This document shows, one piece after another, positions 6,728 through 13,717 of a stretch of DNA of 13,852 nucleotides. The notes beneath the pieces were generated by a model that worked only from the letters and a program-made list of their open reading frames with translations, ran no database searches and was not told where the DNA came from. The stretch is taken from the NCBI RefSeq assembly GCF_938018035.1, contig NZ_CALIJF010000057.1:1-13852 (forward strand), written 5' to 3'. The stretch comes from an uncultured Campylobacter sp. (GTDB lineage: Bacteria > Campylobacterota > Campylobacteria > Campylobacterales > Campylobacteraceae). Position numbers and translations under genes: made by a program. Numbering within the stretch: the stretch's first letter is position 1; every line of letters starts with the position of its first letter.

Positions 6728-6753
6728 CGGCGTCCCGGTCGCCGTATTTTTAT
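6728..6753 (+). terminator. Terminator-like hairpin with T-run
   Basis: CGGCG (6728-6732) and CGCCG (6740-6744) pair across a 7-nt loop and are followed by TATTTTTAT. It has the form of an intrinsic terminator on the plus strand, but it is over 400 bp beyond the permease stop. It could be a back-up terminator for that gene or chance. Confidence 0.3.
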
Positions 6754-7042
6754 AGCGTCATCCCAAGCAGACGGGCGTCGCAGCGGCTATAGGCCGTGGC
6801 GCCAGACGGCAGTCGCTACGGCACCGCCTTTTATGCGGCGTCTGATTTGGTGCGGCATGTTTTTTATGCGACGTAAAGCATAGCGCTGCGCAGAAATTTC
6901 ATAAATTTAATTCGTCCGTCGCTTTTAAAATTCTGTATCGTCATAGAGTCTAATTGTAGATTTAAATTTACGGCTAAATGCAAGGCGGCGGATCAAAGGC
7001 GTAAAAATCGGCTAGGAGCGCAAAAGCGGCGTCGGGCTAGAG

Positions 7043-7168
7043 ATGCAAAAACAGGCTAGAAGCGGTAAAGATGAGTTGGAAAAAATTTCAAATTCCGTGG
7101 GCGCAGATAAAATTTATACTGAAAATTTACCTAGTAGTGCAGAAACTGCCAAAAATAACAAAATTTAA
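7043..7168 (+). CDS. Doubtful 41-residue frame (small gene or remnant)
   Basis: An ATG frame encodes a hydrophilic peptide starting MQKQARSGKDELEKISNSVG and ending ETAKNNKI at TAA (7166-7168). Codon choice and composition look more protein-like than other frames in this spacer and recall the low-complexity N-terminus of the upstream permease. Against it, no ribosome site is near the ATG, and the same frame is closed just upstream by TAG at 7013-7015. Before that TAG, the frame is open again for about 20 codons, so it might be the tail of a decayed gene. It runs head-on towards napD. I treat it as unproven. Confidence 0.2.
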   Translation: MQKQARSGKDELEKISNSVGADKIYTENLPSSAETAKNNKI

Positions 7169-7200
7169 GCGAAAAGCACCAATAGAGCGGTGGCGGCGGT

Positions 7201-7536
7201 CTAGACCCGCACCTTGCCGCCGTATTTGATCTGGCTCGGGTCTTTTTCGTCCAGCTCGCGCATTATCTGCTCGCCGTTGTCGGAGTTTGCCGCGGTGATG
7301 TCTGCGTCCAGATCGGAGTATGAGTAGATCATCATCGCCTCGCTTACGCCCTTTATAGCCTCTATCGCGCGAAATGCGGCGATCTCGTCATCGAAGCTCT
7401 CCACGCTAATCGTGGCGACCGCCTTGCCGTTCTCGCACGCTACGAACTCGCAGCCGCCGATGCTTTGCAGCTCTTTACGAAACTCCGCTATATCGGTATC
7501 TGCGCCTAGATAGATTACGACGCTTGAAATATTCAT
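7201..7536 (-). CDS. napD: NapD, chaperone for NapA maturation
   Basis: NapD is a small cytoplasmic chaperone that binds the twin-arginine signal of NapA and holds back export until the molybdenum cofactor and Fe-S cluster are in place. The protein begins MNISSVVIYLG, the typical first strand of the ferredoxin-like NapD fold, and continues with GKAVATISVES and AIKGVSEAMMIYSYSD, both in family positions. The ATG at 7536-7534 is preferred over an in-frame TTG at 7548: GGGAG stands 5 nt before the ATG, and this start gives the same 4-nt ATGA overlap with napL that occurs at two other junctions of the operon. It has 111 residues; the acidic and lysine-rich C-terminal tail (about 75-111) is a little longer than in the E. 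coli protein. It is the last gene of the operon. Confidence 0.9.
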   Translation of the reverse strand: MNISSVVIYLGADTDIAEFRKELQSIGGCEFVACENGKAVATISVESFDDEIAAFRAIEAIKGVSEAMMIYSYSDLDADITAANSDNGEQIMRELDEKDPSQIKYGGKVRV

Positions 7537-8741
7537 TTTAACTCCCAAAAGTAGATATATCTATTGTACCCCGAGCCCACGAGATAATCTCCTTCGAAAA
7601 GCAGATAGTTGATGATATCGTTATCTAGCTCAATGCTGCGGACGATCTCGCCTGCTTTATCGATTACGCGCACGCCGTTACCAACGGTAAAAGCGCCCAG
7701 TTCCGGGCTTAGCGCCACGGCAAAAACTGCAAAATGGGCGTTATAAAATTTAGCGAAATCGCCGTTTTCGTAGTAGCACGATCTTTCTTTGTCGTTCGAG
7801 CCGCTCATCATGCGATCGCCAAGTAGTGCCACGGAGTAGATTCCGTCCTTGTGCAGGGACTTTTGGCTCATAAGCTTTTTCGCTTTCGCGTCGAAATAAA
7901 ATACGATACCGCCTTCGCACGAGATTAGTAGCGTCCCGCTAGCGCGGTCGTAGGCGCTGCCGCCCAAAGACGCGATGGTGAGCTTTTGCTCGAAGCTTAC
8001 CTTGCCGCTAGGTAGGTCGAAGTATAAAATTTCGCTACCAAGACCTAGCAAAATCACGGTATTTTCGTCGTAGAAATAGACGTTTTTGATCCCCGTCATC
8101 GGCAATTTATAGTGCGTAATCTTGCCGCCTGCAAACACGCCAAGCATCTTTTCAAACGCGTCGCCGTTATACAAAAATGCGTATTTTTCGCCTAGTTTAT
8201 CGACGTCGAATATGGTAGCGCCCATCGGCTCGTCTAGGTAATTTTTGGACGAGGGCAGGGCGAAAATTAGCGTCTTGGAGATTGCGCTCGATGCAGAATT
8301 TAATGCCGTAGAATTTTCAGCAGAATTTTGCTTCGTAGAATTTGCTGCGGTTGAATTTGCTAAGGAATTTACGGCAGCGGAATTCGCAGTGAAATCTCCC
8401 GTGGAATTTACGCTCGCTTTTGCATTGAAATTATGCGCCGCATTGAAATTTGTGCTTGAGGCGGAATTTTGATCTACAAAATTTTGTCCGGTTGCAGAAT
8501 TTCGCGCGGAATTCTCCGCGGAGCTAATGGTGATTTTATAGAGCTTGCCGTTGTCAAGCCCTGCGTAAATTTCGCCGTTTAGATTTTTTAGCACCGCGAC
8601 ATTTGCGTCAAGCTCTAGTATGAATCTAGCGTGTTTGATCTTTGCAGGCGCATCTATGCCCGCAGCGCCGCTAGGCGTCGCGACGCCGTTACCGGCATAG
8701 ATGAAGCAGGCGCAAAGTAGCAGCGGTGGTAAAAATTTCAT
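7533..8741 (-). CDS. napL: NapL, periplasmic nitrate reductase accessory protein with low-complexity insert
   Basis: NapL is found in epsilonproteobacterial nap operons; it is thought to be a periplasmic beta-propeller accessory protein with no settled function. The 402-residue product opens with a Sec signal peptide (MKFLPPLLLCACFIYAGNGVA). Propeller-like strands follow: NLNGEIYAGLDNGKLYKI (54-70), YAFLYNGDAFEKML, NTVILLGLGSEILYFDL, GDRMMSGSNDKERS, and a last blade ending LVGSGYNRYIYFWELK, a WD40-like ending. Residues about 73-156 interrupt this: an Asn/Ser/Ala/Thr-rich stretch with many NSA, NST and NFN words, between the first and second visible blades. It is in frame, so the protein should still be made, probably with a floppy loop. 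The start is ATG, 9 nt after napB; the stop overlaps napD by 4 nt. The name rests on position and fold pattern. Confidence 0.82.
   Translation of the reverse strand: MKFLPPLLLCACFIYAGNGVATPSGAAGIDAPAKIKHARFILELDANVAVLKNLNGEIYAGLDNGKLYKITISSAENSARNSATGQNFVDQNSASSTNFNAAHNFNAKASVNSTGDFTANSAAVNSLANSTAANSTKQNSAENSTALNSASSAISKTLIFALPSSKNYLDEPMGATIFDVDKLGEKYAFLYNGDAFEKMLGVFAGGKITHYKLPMTGIKNVYFYDENTVILLGLGSEILYFDLPSGKVSFEQKLTIASLGGSAYDRASGTLLISCEGGIVFYFDAKAKKLMSQKSLHKDGIYSVALLGDRMMSGSNDKERSCYYENGDFAKFYNAHFAVFAVALSPELGAFTVGNGVRVIDKAGEIVRSIELDNDIINYLLFEGDYLVGSGYNRYIYFWELK
8274..8525 (-). repeat. Phased GAATTY repeat encoding the Asn/Ser-rich insert of NapL
   Basis: On the plus strand GAATTT or GAATTC occurs 11 times between 8296 and 8514, all in the same codon phase (starts at 8296, 8311, 8323, 8338, 8353, 8365, 8380, 8404, 8464, 8497, 8509). 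The first eight are mostly 12 or 15 bp apart. On the coding strand each gives Asn-Ser or Asn-Phe. The pattern suggests growth of a 12-15 bp coding repeat by duplication or slippage. Confidence 0.7.
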
Positions 8742-8750
8742 CGCGCGCTC

Positions 8751-9284
8751 CTACTCAACCTCGGCGCCTTGATTTAGCGTATCTATGAGATTAGAAGTGG
8801 AATTTGCGTCGCTAAACCTGCTAAAATCAGCCTTAAAATTATTTTTCACGAGCGGATCGGTCTGGGCTTGCGGCACGTGGCATTGAGTGCAGTTGAATCT
8901 CTGCTCGGCTAGCGTGCCGTTTAGATCCGCGCCTGTGCGAAAGTCCACCAAGTGGCTTTTTGGAATCGGCGTAGAGCCTACATCCTTAGCGACATCGGGC
9001 ATATGGCAGGTTACGCACATATTGTTATCCTTTGTGATCGGCACGAGCCCCTCTAAGCTGTGCGGTATGAGCGGCGGAGCGTTTTCGAAGCTGCGCTCGA
9101 TCTTTGAAGCGGCGCCCGGAGCGTCCTCGCTATATTTGAAATCGGGCAGGGAATTTTTATTTTGCGCCGATTCGTCCACGCTTTTTATAAAGCCCAAGCT
9201 GTCGGCATCTATAGATGCCGTCTTGTCCGCGGCAAATAGCGCCGCACAGCATGCAAGAGCCAAGCCTAAAACCATTTTTTTCAT
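8751..9284 (-). CDS. napB: NapB, dihaem cytochrome c subunit of periplasmic nitrate reductase
   Basis: NapB passes electrons to NapA in the periplasm through two bis-histidine c-type haems. The 177-residue protein has a Sec signal (MKKMVLGLALACCAALFAA), then a variable linker. Both haem sites are present: CVTCH (Cys90, Cys93, His94) and CTQCH (Cys132, Cys135, His136). The distal ligands are likely His75 in PPLIPHSLEG and His111 in PIPKSHLVDF, both conserved in the family. After the second haem comes QAQTDPLVKNNF, again typical. The ATG overlaps the napH stop as ATGA, which suggests coupled translation. Maturation needs a cytochrome c synthesis system that is not in this window. Confidence 0.95.
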   Translation of the reverse strand: MKKMVLGLALACCAALFAADKTASIDADSLGFIKSVDESAQNKNSLPDFKYSEDAPGAASKIERSFENAPPLIPHSLEGLVPITKDNNMCVTCHMPDVAKDVGSTPIPKSHLVDFRTGADLNGTLAEQRFNCTQCHVPQAQTDPLVKNNFKADFSRFSDANSTSNLIDTLNQGAEVE

Positions 9285-10090
9285 TTTTTCACTCCTAATA
9301 TACTAAAATTTAACGCATCGTCGTCGCATACGTCGATGCAGTGCCCGCAGCTGATACACTCGCTGCTAACGCGCCCGTTTTCGCGCCCAACCATCTTAAG
9401 CACCTGCACTTCGGGGCAGACCATTTTGCATTTGCCGCACATCGTGCATTTATCAACCTCGTGGCGAACGCGAATGACGCTAAAATAGCTAAGCGCAGCC
9501 CAAAATCCGCCGAGCGGGCATAGCCGCGAGCAGATAGTGCGATCGCCTGCAAAAATTTCAAAAACCACGATCAGTAGCGCGATCGCAAACGCACTAGCAC
9601 TCAGCGCTATGACGGCGCGCGCGAAAAGCGAGATAAAATTTATGCTCTCAAATGCCGCAAAGCCGAAAGCTCCGCTGCAAACTAAAGCTAGCACCGCTAG
9701 GACGTAGCGAGCTTTGCGATTTACGTTTAAAATTTTGGTGTGCACGCCAAATTTTTTACGAAGCCACGCGGCAAGATCGGTTAGTAAATTTATCGGGCAA
9801 ACCCACGAGCAATATAATCGCGGCGCTATAAGCGCATAAAATGCTCCTACGATAAGCGCTCCGATAACCGCTGTAGCGCCTAAAGAAAAGCTAGCTAGCA
9901 GCATCTGCGCCGTCGCAAACGGATCGCTTAGATTAATCGTGCCGAAAAGTTTCGACGAGCTTAGATTGCCCTTTAGAATTCCTGATAAAATTCCGTTTTC
10001 GCTCGCGGCTTTGAAGGCGAAATTATTTCCCAAAATAAAAAGGACTAGAATAGAAATTTGGCTCAAACGCCTTAAAATAGTGTATTTCAT
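9281..10090 (-). CDS. napH: NapH, membrane iron-sulphur quinol-oxidising partner
   Basis: NapH is an integral inner-membrane protein that, with NapG, takes electrons from menaquinol towards NapB and NapA; in this operon type the pair stands in for NapC. The 269-residue protein has four likely membrane helices (about 10-30, 65-90, 128-150, 160-182). Two CxxxCP motifs, CSWVCP (94-99) and CSRLCP (187-192), are typical and have been linked to quinol oxidation. Two [4Fe-4S] binding motifs fill the cytoplasmic C-terminus: Cys215/218/221/225 (CTMCGKCKMVCP) and Cys245/248/251/255 (CISCGHCIDVC). The start codon overlaps the napG stop by 4 nt (ATGA), and the stop overlaps napB likewise. Confidence 0.94.
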   Translation of the reverse strand: MKYTILRRLSQISILVLFILGNNFAFKAASENGILSGILKGNLSSSKLFGTINLSDPFATAQMLLASFSLGATAVIGALIVGAFYALIAPRLYCSWVCPINLLTDLAAWLRKKFGVHTKILNVNRKARYVLAVLALVCSGAFGFAAFESINFISLFARAVIALSASAFAIALLIVVFEIFAGDRTICSRLCPLGGFWAALSYFSVIRVRHEVDKCTMCGKCKMVCPEVQVLKMVGRENGRVSSECISCGHCIDVCDDDALNFSILGVKK

Positions 10091-10845
10091 TGCCTAGTCC
10101 CCTCCATTAGATCGTCCTCGTTTAAGTAGTCCTTACTCTTTTGAGGATCGAGCTTGATTTTGGTGTCTGCGTCCTTTAGCTTCGCGTCGTCGCCCTTGAT
10201 CCAGCCTTTGACGTAGTTATCGCTGGAAATTCCTATGACGCGCTCGCGTTCCACGACGCTGATAGCCGCCTTTTTTGTGACGCAGGCATGCTCGCACTTA
10301 CCGCAACCCGTGCAGTAGTCGCTATCTACGACGGGCACGAGTAGGGCGTGCTTTTCGGTGCGGTTGTTGTGGCGGTAATCGATCCTAAGCGCCTTGTCCA
10401 TTACGGGGCAGCTTCGCACGCACGCATCGCATTGGATACCCGCATAAGCGATGCAATGCTCGGTATCTATGACCGCAACGCCCATTTTGGATAGACGCAC
10501 GTTTAGCTTAGAGTTTTCGCTCACTAAATTTTTATCTAGCGCGTCGCTAGGACAGGCTGCGACGCAAGGTATGTCGTCGCACATATAGCACGGAATTTCG
10601 CGCGGGATAAAAAACGGCGTGCCGTTTGCAATAGCGTGATCGCAAAAGCTCGCAAGCTTAAGCGTATCAAATGGGCACGCCTCGACACAAAGTCCGCACC
10701 TTAGGCATTTGCTAAGAAATTCTTTCTCGCTTATAGCTCCGGGCGGGCGGAGTCTAGCGTGCTCGCCGGAGTTTGCGACTCCGAGCCCCAGAACGCCTAC
10801 GCCCGCAGCTAAAGAAAGAATGCCTAAGACCTCACGCCTATCCAT
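10087..10845 (-). CDS. napG: NapG, Tat-exported four-cluster ferredoxin-type protein
   Basis: NapG is a periplasmic iron-sulphur protein that works with NapH to carry electrons from the quinol pool to the nitrate reductase. The 252-residue product starts with a twin-arginine signal (MDRREVLGILSLAAGVGVLG). Sixteen cysteines make four [4Fe-4S] sites: Cys47/50/53/57 (CLRCGLCVEACP), Cys86/89/94/98 (CYMCDDIPCVAACP), Cys131/139/142/146 (spaced CIAYAGIQCDACVRSCP) and Cys178/181/184/188 (CTGCGKCEHAC). The tail from about 200 is charged and lacks cysteines. The ATG lies only 3 nt after the napA stop, with an AAGG ribosome site inside the end of napA. The Fe-S count and order match NapG rather than NapF. 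Confidence 0.95.
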   Translation of the reverse strand: MDRREVLGILSLAAGVGVLGLGVANSGEHARLRPPGAISEKEFLSKCLRCGLCVEACPFDTLKLASFCDHAIANGTPFFIPREIPCYMCDDIPCVAACPSDALDKNLVSENSKLNVRLSKMGVAVIDTEHCIAYAGIQCDACVRSCPVMDKALRIDYRHNNRTEKHALLVPVVDSDYCTGCGKCEHACVTKKAAISVVERERVIGISSDNYVKGWIKGDDAKLKDADTKIKLDPQKSKDYLNEDDLMEGTRQ

Positions 10846-10848
10846 AAT

Positions 10849-13632
10849 TTATGCCTTGTAAATTTTAACCGCGCATTTTTTGTAGTCGGTCTCTTTTGAA
10901 AGCGGACAGGTATGATCGAGCGTGACGCGGTTGATATAAACCTTCTCGTCAAAAAACGGCACGAAAATAAGCCCTTTCGGCGGAATATTACGTCCGTGGA
11001 AGTCCACGCGCGCTTTTACCTTGCCGCGGCGCGACTCGATCCAGACGATTTCGTTTTGTTGTACGCCGATTTTGGCGCCGTCGGCTTCGCTCATATAGCA
11101 TCTTGCTTCCGGTACGGCGCGATAAAGCTCCGGCACGCGCATAGTCATAGTGCCCGTATGCCAGTGTTCCAGCACGCGACCCGTACATAGCCAGAAAGGA
11201 TATTCCTCGCTTGGCACTTCTACAGGATCCATATATGGACGGAAGAAAATTTTAGCTTTATTGGCAAGGCTTGTTTTCTCTTCGCCTGAAGTAGCAGATT
11301 TCAGATCGCCGCTAGGAAGCGCCGCTTTGGCGTTGCCATAAAAGGCAAAGTCGCTATCAGGAGCCGCTTTTTTAGCATAAGGATCGTATTGGGCGTTAAA
11401 GCGCCAAAGCGTTTCTTTGCCGTCTACGACCGGCCACCTAAGACCGCGCACTCGGTGATAGGTATCGAAATCGGCTAGGTCGTGTCCGTGACCGGTGCCG
11501 AATTTTCGGTACTCCTCCCAAAGATATTTTTGGATAAAAAAGCCATATCCTTTAAATTCTTTGCCGTCGCTGCCGATTACGCCACGAGAGTCGCCGTTTA
11601 CTTCGGAGTTATCGAAGCTTGCCATAATCAGATCTTTTGCCGCGAAAGCCTGAGCGTCTTTGTTTGCAAAGAGCACTTCAAATAGTGTAGTCTCTGGCGT
11701 ATAGCCGAATTCTGAAATTTTATCTAATACGTTTGGAAGCGTAAGCTTATCATTTACTTTAACCTCGCCCCAGAAATCCTTGAGTTTGAAGCGCTTGGAA
11801 AACTCTAGCATCTGCCACGTATCGCTCATCGCGTCGCCCACAGGAAGGACCTGCTGTCTCCACCACTGCGTTCTGCGCTCGGCATTGCCGTATGCGCCCC
11901 ATTTTTCGTAGATCATCGCGGTTGGCAGGATTAAATCGGCTACCTTCGCGCTTAGCCCCGGATATGGCTCGCTTACTACGATGAAGTTATCCATCTCGCG
12001 CGCCGCTGCGATCCAGTGGTTTGCGTTGGCGATCTGCTGCCACGGGTTATTGACCTGTACCCATATCCATTTTATCTTGCCGTCTTCGAGATTGCGCAGA
12101 GCCTGCACGTAGTGCGCACCCGGTTTTGGGTTTATCGTGCCCTCGGGAAGCTTCCAAATTTTTTCGGAAACCTTTCTGTGAGCCGGATTTGCCACGACCA
12201 TATCAGCAGGTAGGCGGTGAGAAAACGTGCCCACCTCTCTAGCCGTGCCGCAAGCGCTAGGCTGACCGGTAAGCGAAAACGCTCCGCAGCCAGGTTTGGC
12301 TTGCTTGCCGAGAAGGAAATGCACCATGTAGCTTTGCTCATTGACCCAAGTTCCTCTTGAGTGCTGATTAAAGCCCATCGTCCAAAAGCTTACTACTTTG
12401 CGATCTTTTTCTATATAATAATCTGCCAGCTGCTTTAGCTTGGTCTTAAACGCCTCTAAATCCTCACTTTCGTCACCCTTAGCTAAAGGCGCTACGAAAT
12501 CTAACGTGTAAGGTTCTAGCGCTTTTTTAAATTCTTCGAAGCTTATGAGCCAGTGAGCATCTGATTTGTCAGAGTGTTTGTTTTCGAGTACGTCGCCCTC
12601 TTTCATACCCAGATATGCTAAGGTAACGCCCTCGGATTTGCTTAAAATTTTAGATTTTTGCTTAGCCGCGGTATCAAGCTCGGTCTTGCGGTATTTTTTA
12701 TGATTTATATCTTCTCGCAAGCCGTAGCCGATATCCACAGGGCCTGTAGCGAACACACAGTGCTCTTTAATAAATTTCTCATCTATCATATCCGGGTGAT
12801 TGTAGACGATCTCCCTTGCTATGTAGTTCCATATCGCCAAATCGGTATTCGGACGGAATATAATTTCGATATCGGCGATGTTTGAAGTGCGGCTAGAGTA
12901 GGTCGAGAGATTTATAACTTTTACGCGGTCCGGGTTGCGAAGCTTGTGGTCGGAGACGCGAGACCAAAGTATAGGGTGCATCTCAGCCATATTCGCGCCC
13001 CAGGCGATGATGGTATCGGTTAGCTCGATATCGTCGAAAACGCCCGCAGGCTCGTCAATGCCGAAGGTTTGCATAAAACCTACGACGGCGCTGGCCATGC
13101 ACTGGCGAGCATTAGGATCGAGATTATTGGAGCGAAAGCCCGCCTTTACTAGCTTTGCTGCGGCGTAACCTTCCGGGATCGTGTATTGACCGCTGCCAAG
13201 TACGGCAAAGCCCTCGGGACCGCCTTCGTTATAGGCGCGTCTGAAATGCTTCTCCATTTCGTCGAACGCTCGTTGCCAGCTGATCTCTACAAATTTACCC
13301 TTTTTGTCAAATTCCCCCTTGGAATTTACGCGCAAAAGAGGCTTGGTAATGCGATCGGCGCCATACATGATCTTGGCGTTGAAGTAGCCTTTGATGCAGT
13401 TTAGACCGCGATTTACGGGCGCTAACGGATCGCCTTTGACCGCTACGATCTTGCCGTCTTTGGTGGCTACCATAATGCCGCAGCCGGTGCCGCAGAAGCG
13501 ACAGGCCGCCTTGTCCCAGCGCCAGCCTTTTTCGGCTTCGTCCGCAGCGCTTAGTCCGCCAGGCAAGCTGATGCCCGCAACGCTACAGGCAGCCGCTGCT
13601 GCAGAGCTTTTTATAAAGTCTCGTCTATCCAT
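10849..13632 (-). CDS. napA: NapA, catalytic subunit of periplasmic nitrate reductase
   Basis: NapA reduces nitrate to nitrite in the periplasm at a molybdenum bis-MGD centre, with electrons from NapB. The start is taken at ATG 13632, not at an upstream in-frame ATG (13686): it gives an ideal twin-arginine signal (MDRRDFIKSSAAAAACSVAG), has AAAGG about 8 nt before it, and leaves room for a promoter that the longer frame would cover. The product has 927 residues, normal for epsilonproteobacterial NapA, which carries extra segments compared with E. coli. The [4Fe-4S] site is Cys44/47/51/79 (CRFCGTGC, then NCIKGY); the molybdenum ligand is Cys178 in NARQCMASAV. Further family segments include WGANMAEMHPILWSR, TMGFNQHSRGTWVNE, LTGQPSACGTAREVG and the C-terminal EHWHTGTMTMRVPEL. 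It is first in the operon. Confidence 0.97.
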   Translation of the reverse strand: MDRRDFIKSSAAAAACSVAGISLPGGLSAADEAEKGWRWDKAACRFCGTGCGIMVATKDGKIVAVKGDPLAPVNRGLNCIKGYFNAKIMYGADRITKPLLRVNSKGEFDKKGKFVEISWQRAFDEMEKHFRRAYNEGGPEGFAVLGSGQYTIPEGYAAAKLVKAGFRSNNLDPNARQCMASAVVGFMQTFGIDEPAGVFDDIELTDTIIAWGANMAEMHPILWSRVSDHKLRNPDRVKVINLSTYSSRTSNIADIEIIFRPNTDLAIWNYIAREIVYNHPDMIDEKFIKEHCVFATGPVDIGYGLREDINHKKYRKTELDTAAKQKSKILSKSEGVTLAYLGMKEGDVLENKHSDKSDAHWLISFEEFKKALEPYTLDFVAPLAKGDESEDLEAFKTKLKQLADYYIEKDRKVVSFWTMGFNQHSRGTWVNEQSYMVHFLLGKQAKPGCGAFSLTGQPSACGTAREVGTFSHRLPADMVVANPAHRKVSEKIWKLPEGTINPKPGAHYVQALRNLEDGKIKWIWVQVNNPWQQIANANHWIAAAREMDNFIVVSEPYPGLSAKVADLILPTAMIYEKWGAYGNAERRTQWWRQQVLPVGDAMSDTWQMLEFSKRFKLKDFWGEVKVNDKLTLPNVLDKISEFGYTPETTLFEVLFANKDAQAFAAKDLIMASFDNSEVNGDSRGVIGSDGKEFKGYGFFIQKYLWEEYRKFGTGHGHDLADFDTYHRVRGLRWPVVDGKETLWRFNAQYDPYAKKAAPDSDFAFYGNAKAALPSGDLKSATSGEEKTSLANKAKIFFRPYMDPVEVPSEEYPFWLCTGRVLEHWHTGTMTMRVPELYRAVPEARCYMSEADGAKIGVQQNEIVWIESRRGKVKARVDFHGRNIPPKGLIFVPFFDEKVYINRVTLDHTCPLSKETDYKKCAVKIYKA

Positions 13633-13676
13633 GAGATTAACCTTTCGTTTAGAATTAATTTCTACTAAGATTTTGA

Positions 13677-13685
13677 ATAATAGCA
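13677..13685 (-). promoter_or_regulatory. Extended -10 promoter for the nap operon
   Basis: On the minus strand TGCTATTAT gives TGn plus a -10 of TATTAT (13682-13677), preceded by a run of seven T. Transcription should begin near 13670, leaving a leader of about 38 nt before the napA ATG. No usual -35 is present; the CRP/FNR-type site upstream would replace it. Confidence 0.55.
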
Positions 13686-13703
13686 TAAAAAAACAGCTTA
13701 GTC

Positions 13704-13717
13704 TAGATTAAAATCAA
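13704..13717 (-). promoter_or_regulatory. CRP/FNR-family operator upstream of napA
   Basis: The minus strand reads TTGATTTTAATCTA, matching the FNR consensus TTGAT-N4-ATCAA at 9 of 10 fixed positions. Its centre (13710.5) is about 41 bp before the transcription start predicted from the -10 box, which is the classical class II activator position. CRP/FNR-family regulators (NssA-C) control nitrate respiration in Wolinella succinogenes, and NssR responds to nitrosative stress in C. jejuni with a TTAAC-type site, which this is not. The binding protein is inferred, not shown. An oxygen- or nitrogen-oxide-responsive activator of nap is the simplest reading. Confidence 0.55.

Larger units (their letters stand above)
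6311..7200. other. 890-bp spacer between convergent permease and nap operon
   Basis: The two flanking units point towards each other, so terminators for both are expected here. Two weak candidates are listed separately. The stretch also holds four degenerate tandem copies of an 8-9 bp CyyTTGCGs unit (6377-6410), a perfect 14-bp palindrome CTTTAAATTTAAAG (6422-6435), a repeated TTTTATGCGrCGT (about 6829 and 6864), and spaced GGCTAG words (7010, 7035, 7054). A frame at 6674-6883 lacks a ribosome site and reads as chance Arg-rich sequence. A 41-codon frame at 7043-7168 is listed at low confidence. Nothing immediately after napD forms a strong terminator. Confidence 0.5.

Noticed and set aside
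6674..6883. 69-codon plus-strand frame in the spacer before the nap operon
   Set aside because: No ribosome site, Arg-rich chance composition, and it crosses a terminator-like hairpin.
7537..7548. Upstream TTG start for NapD (four extra residues)
   Set aside because: The TTG itself forms part of the GGGAG ribosome region for the ATG at 7536, and the ATG gives the ATGA overlap seen elsewhere in the operon.
8245..8472. 75-codon plus-strand frame opposite napL
   Set aside because: It is the antisense shadow of the phased GAATTY repeat; a repeat with period in multiples of three keeps the opposite frame open, and there is no ribosome site.
13633..13686. Upstream in-frame ATG that would lengthen NapA by 18 residues
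   Set aside because: It would place residues before the twin-arginine signal, has no ribosome site and overlaps the likely promoter; the MDRRDFIK start has AAAGG and matches NapA proteins.
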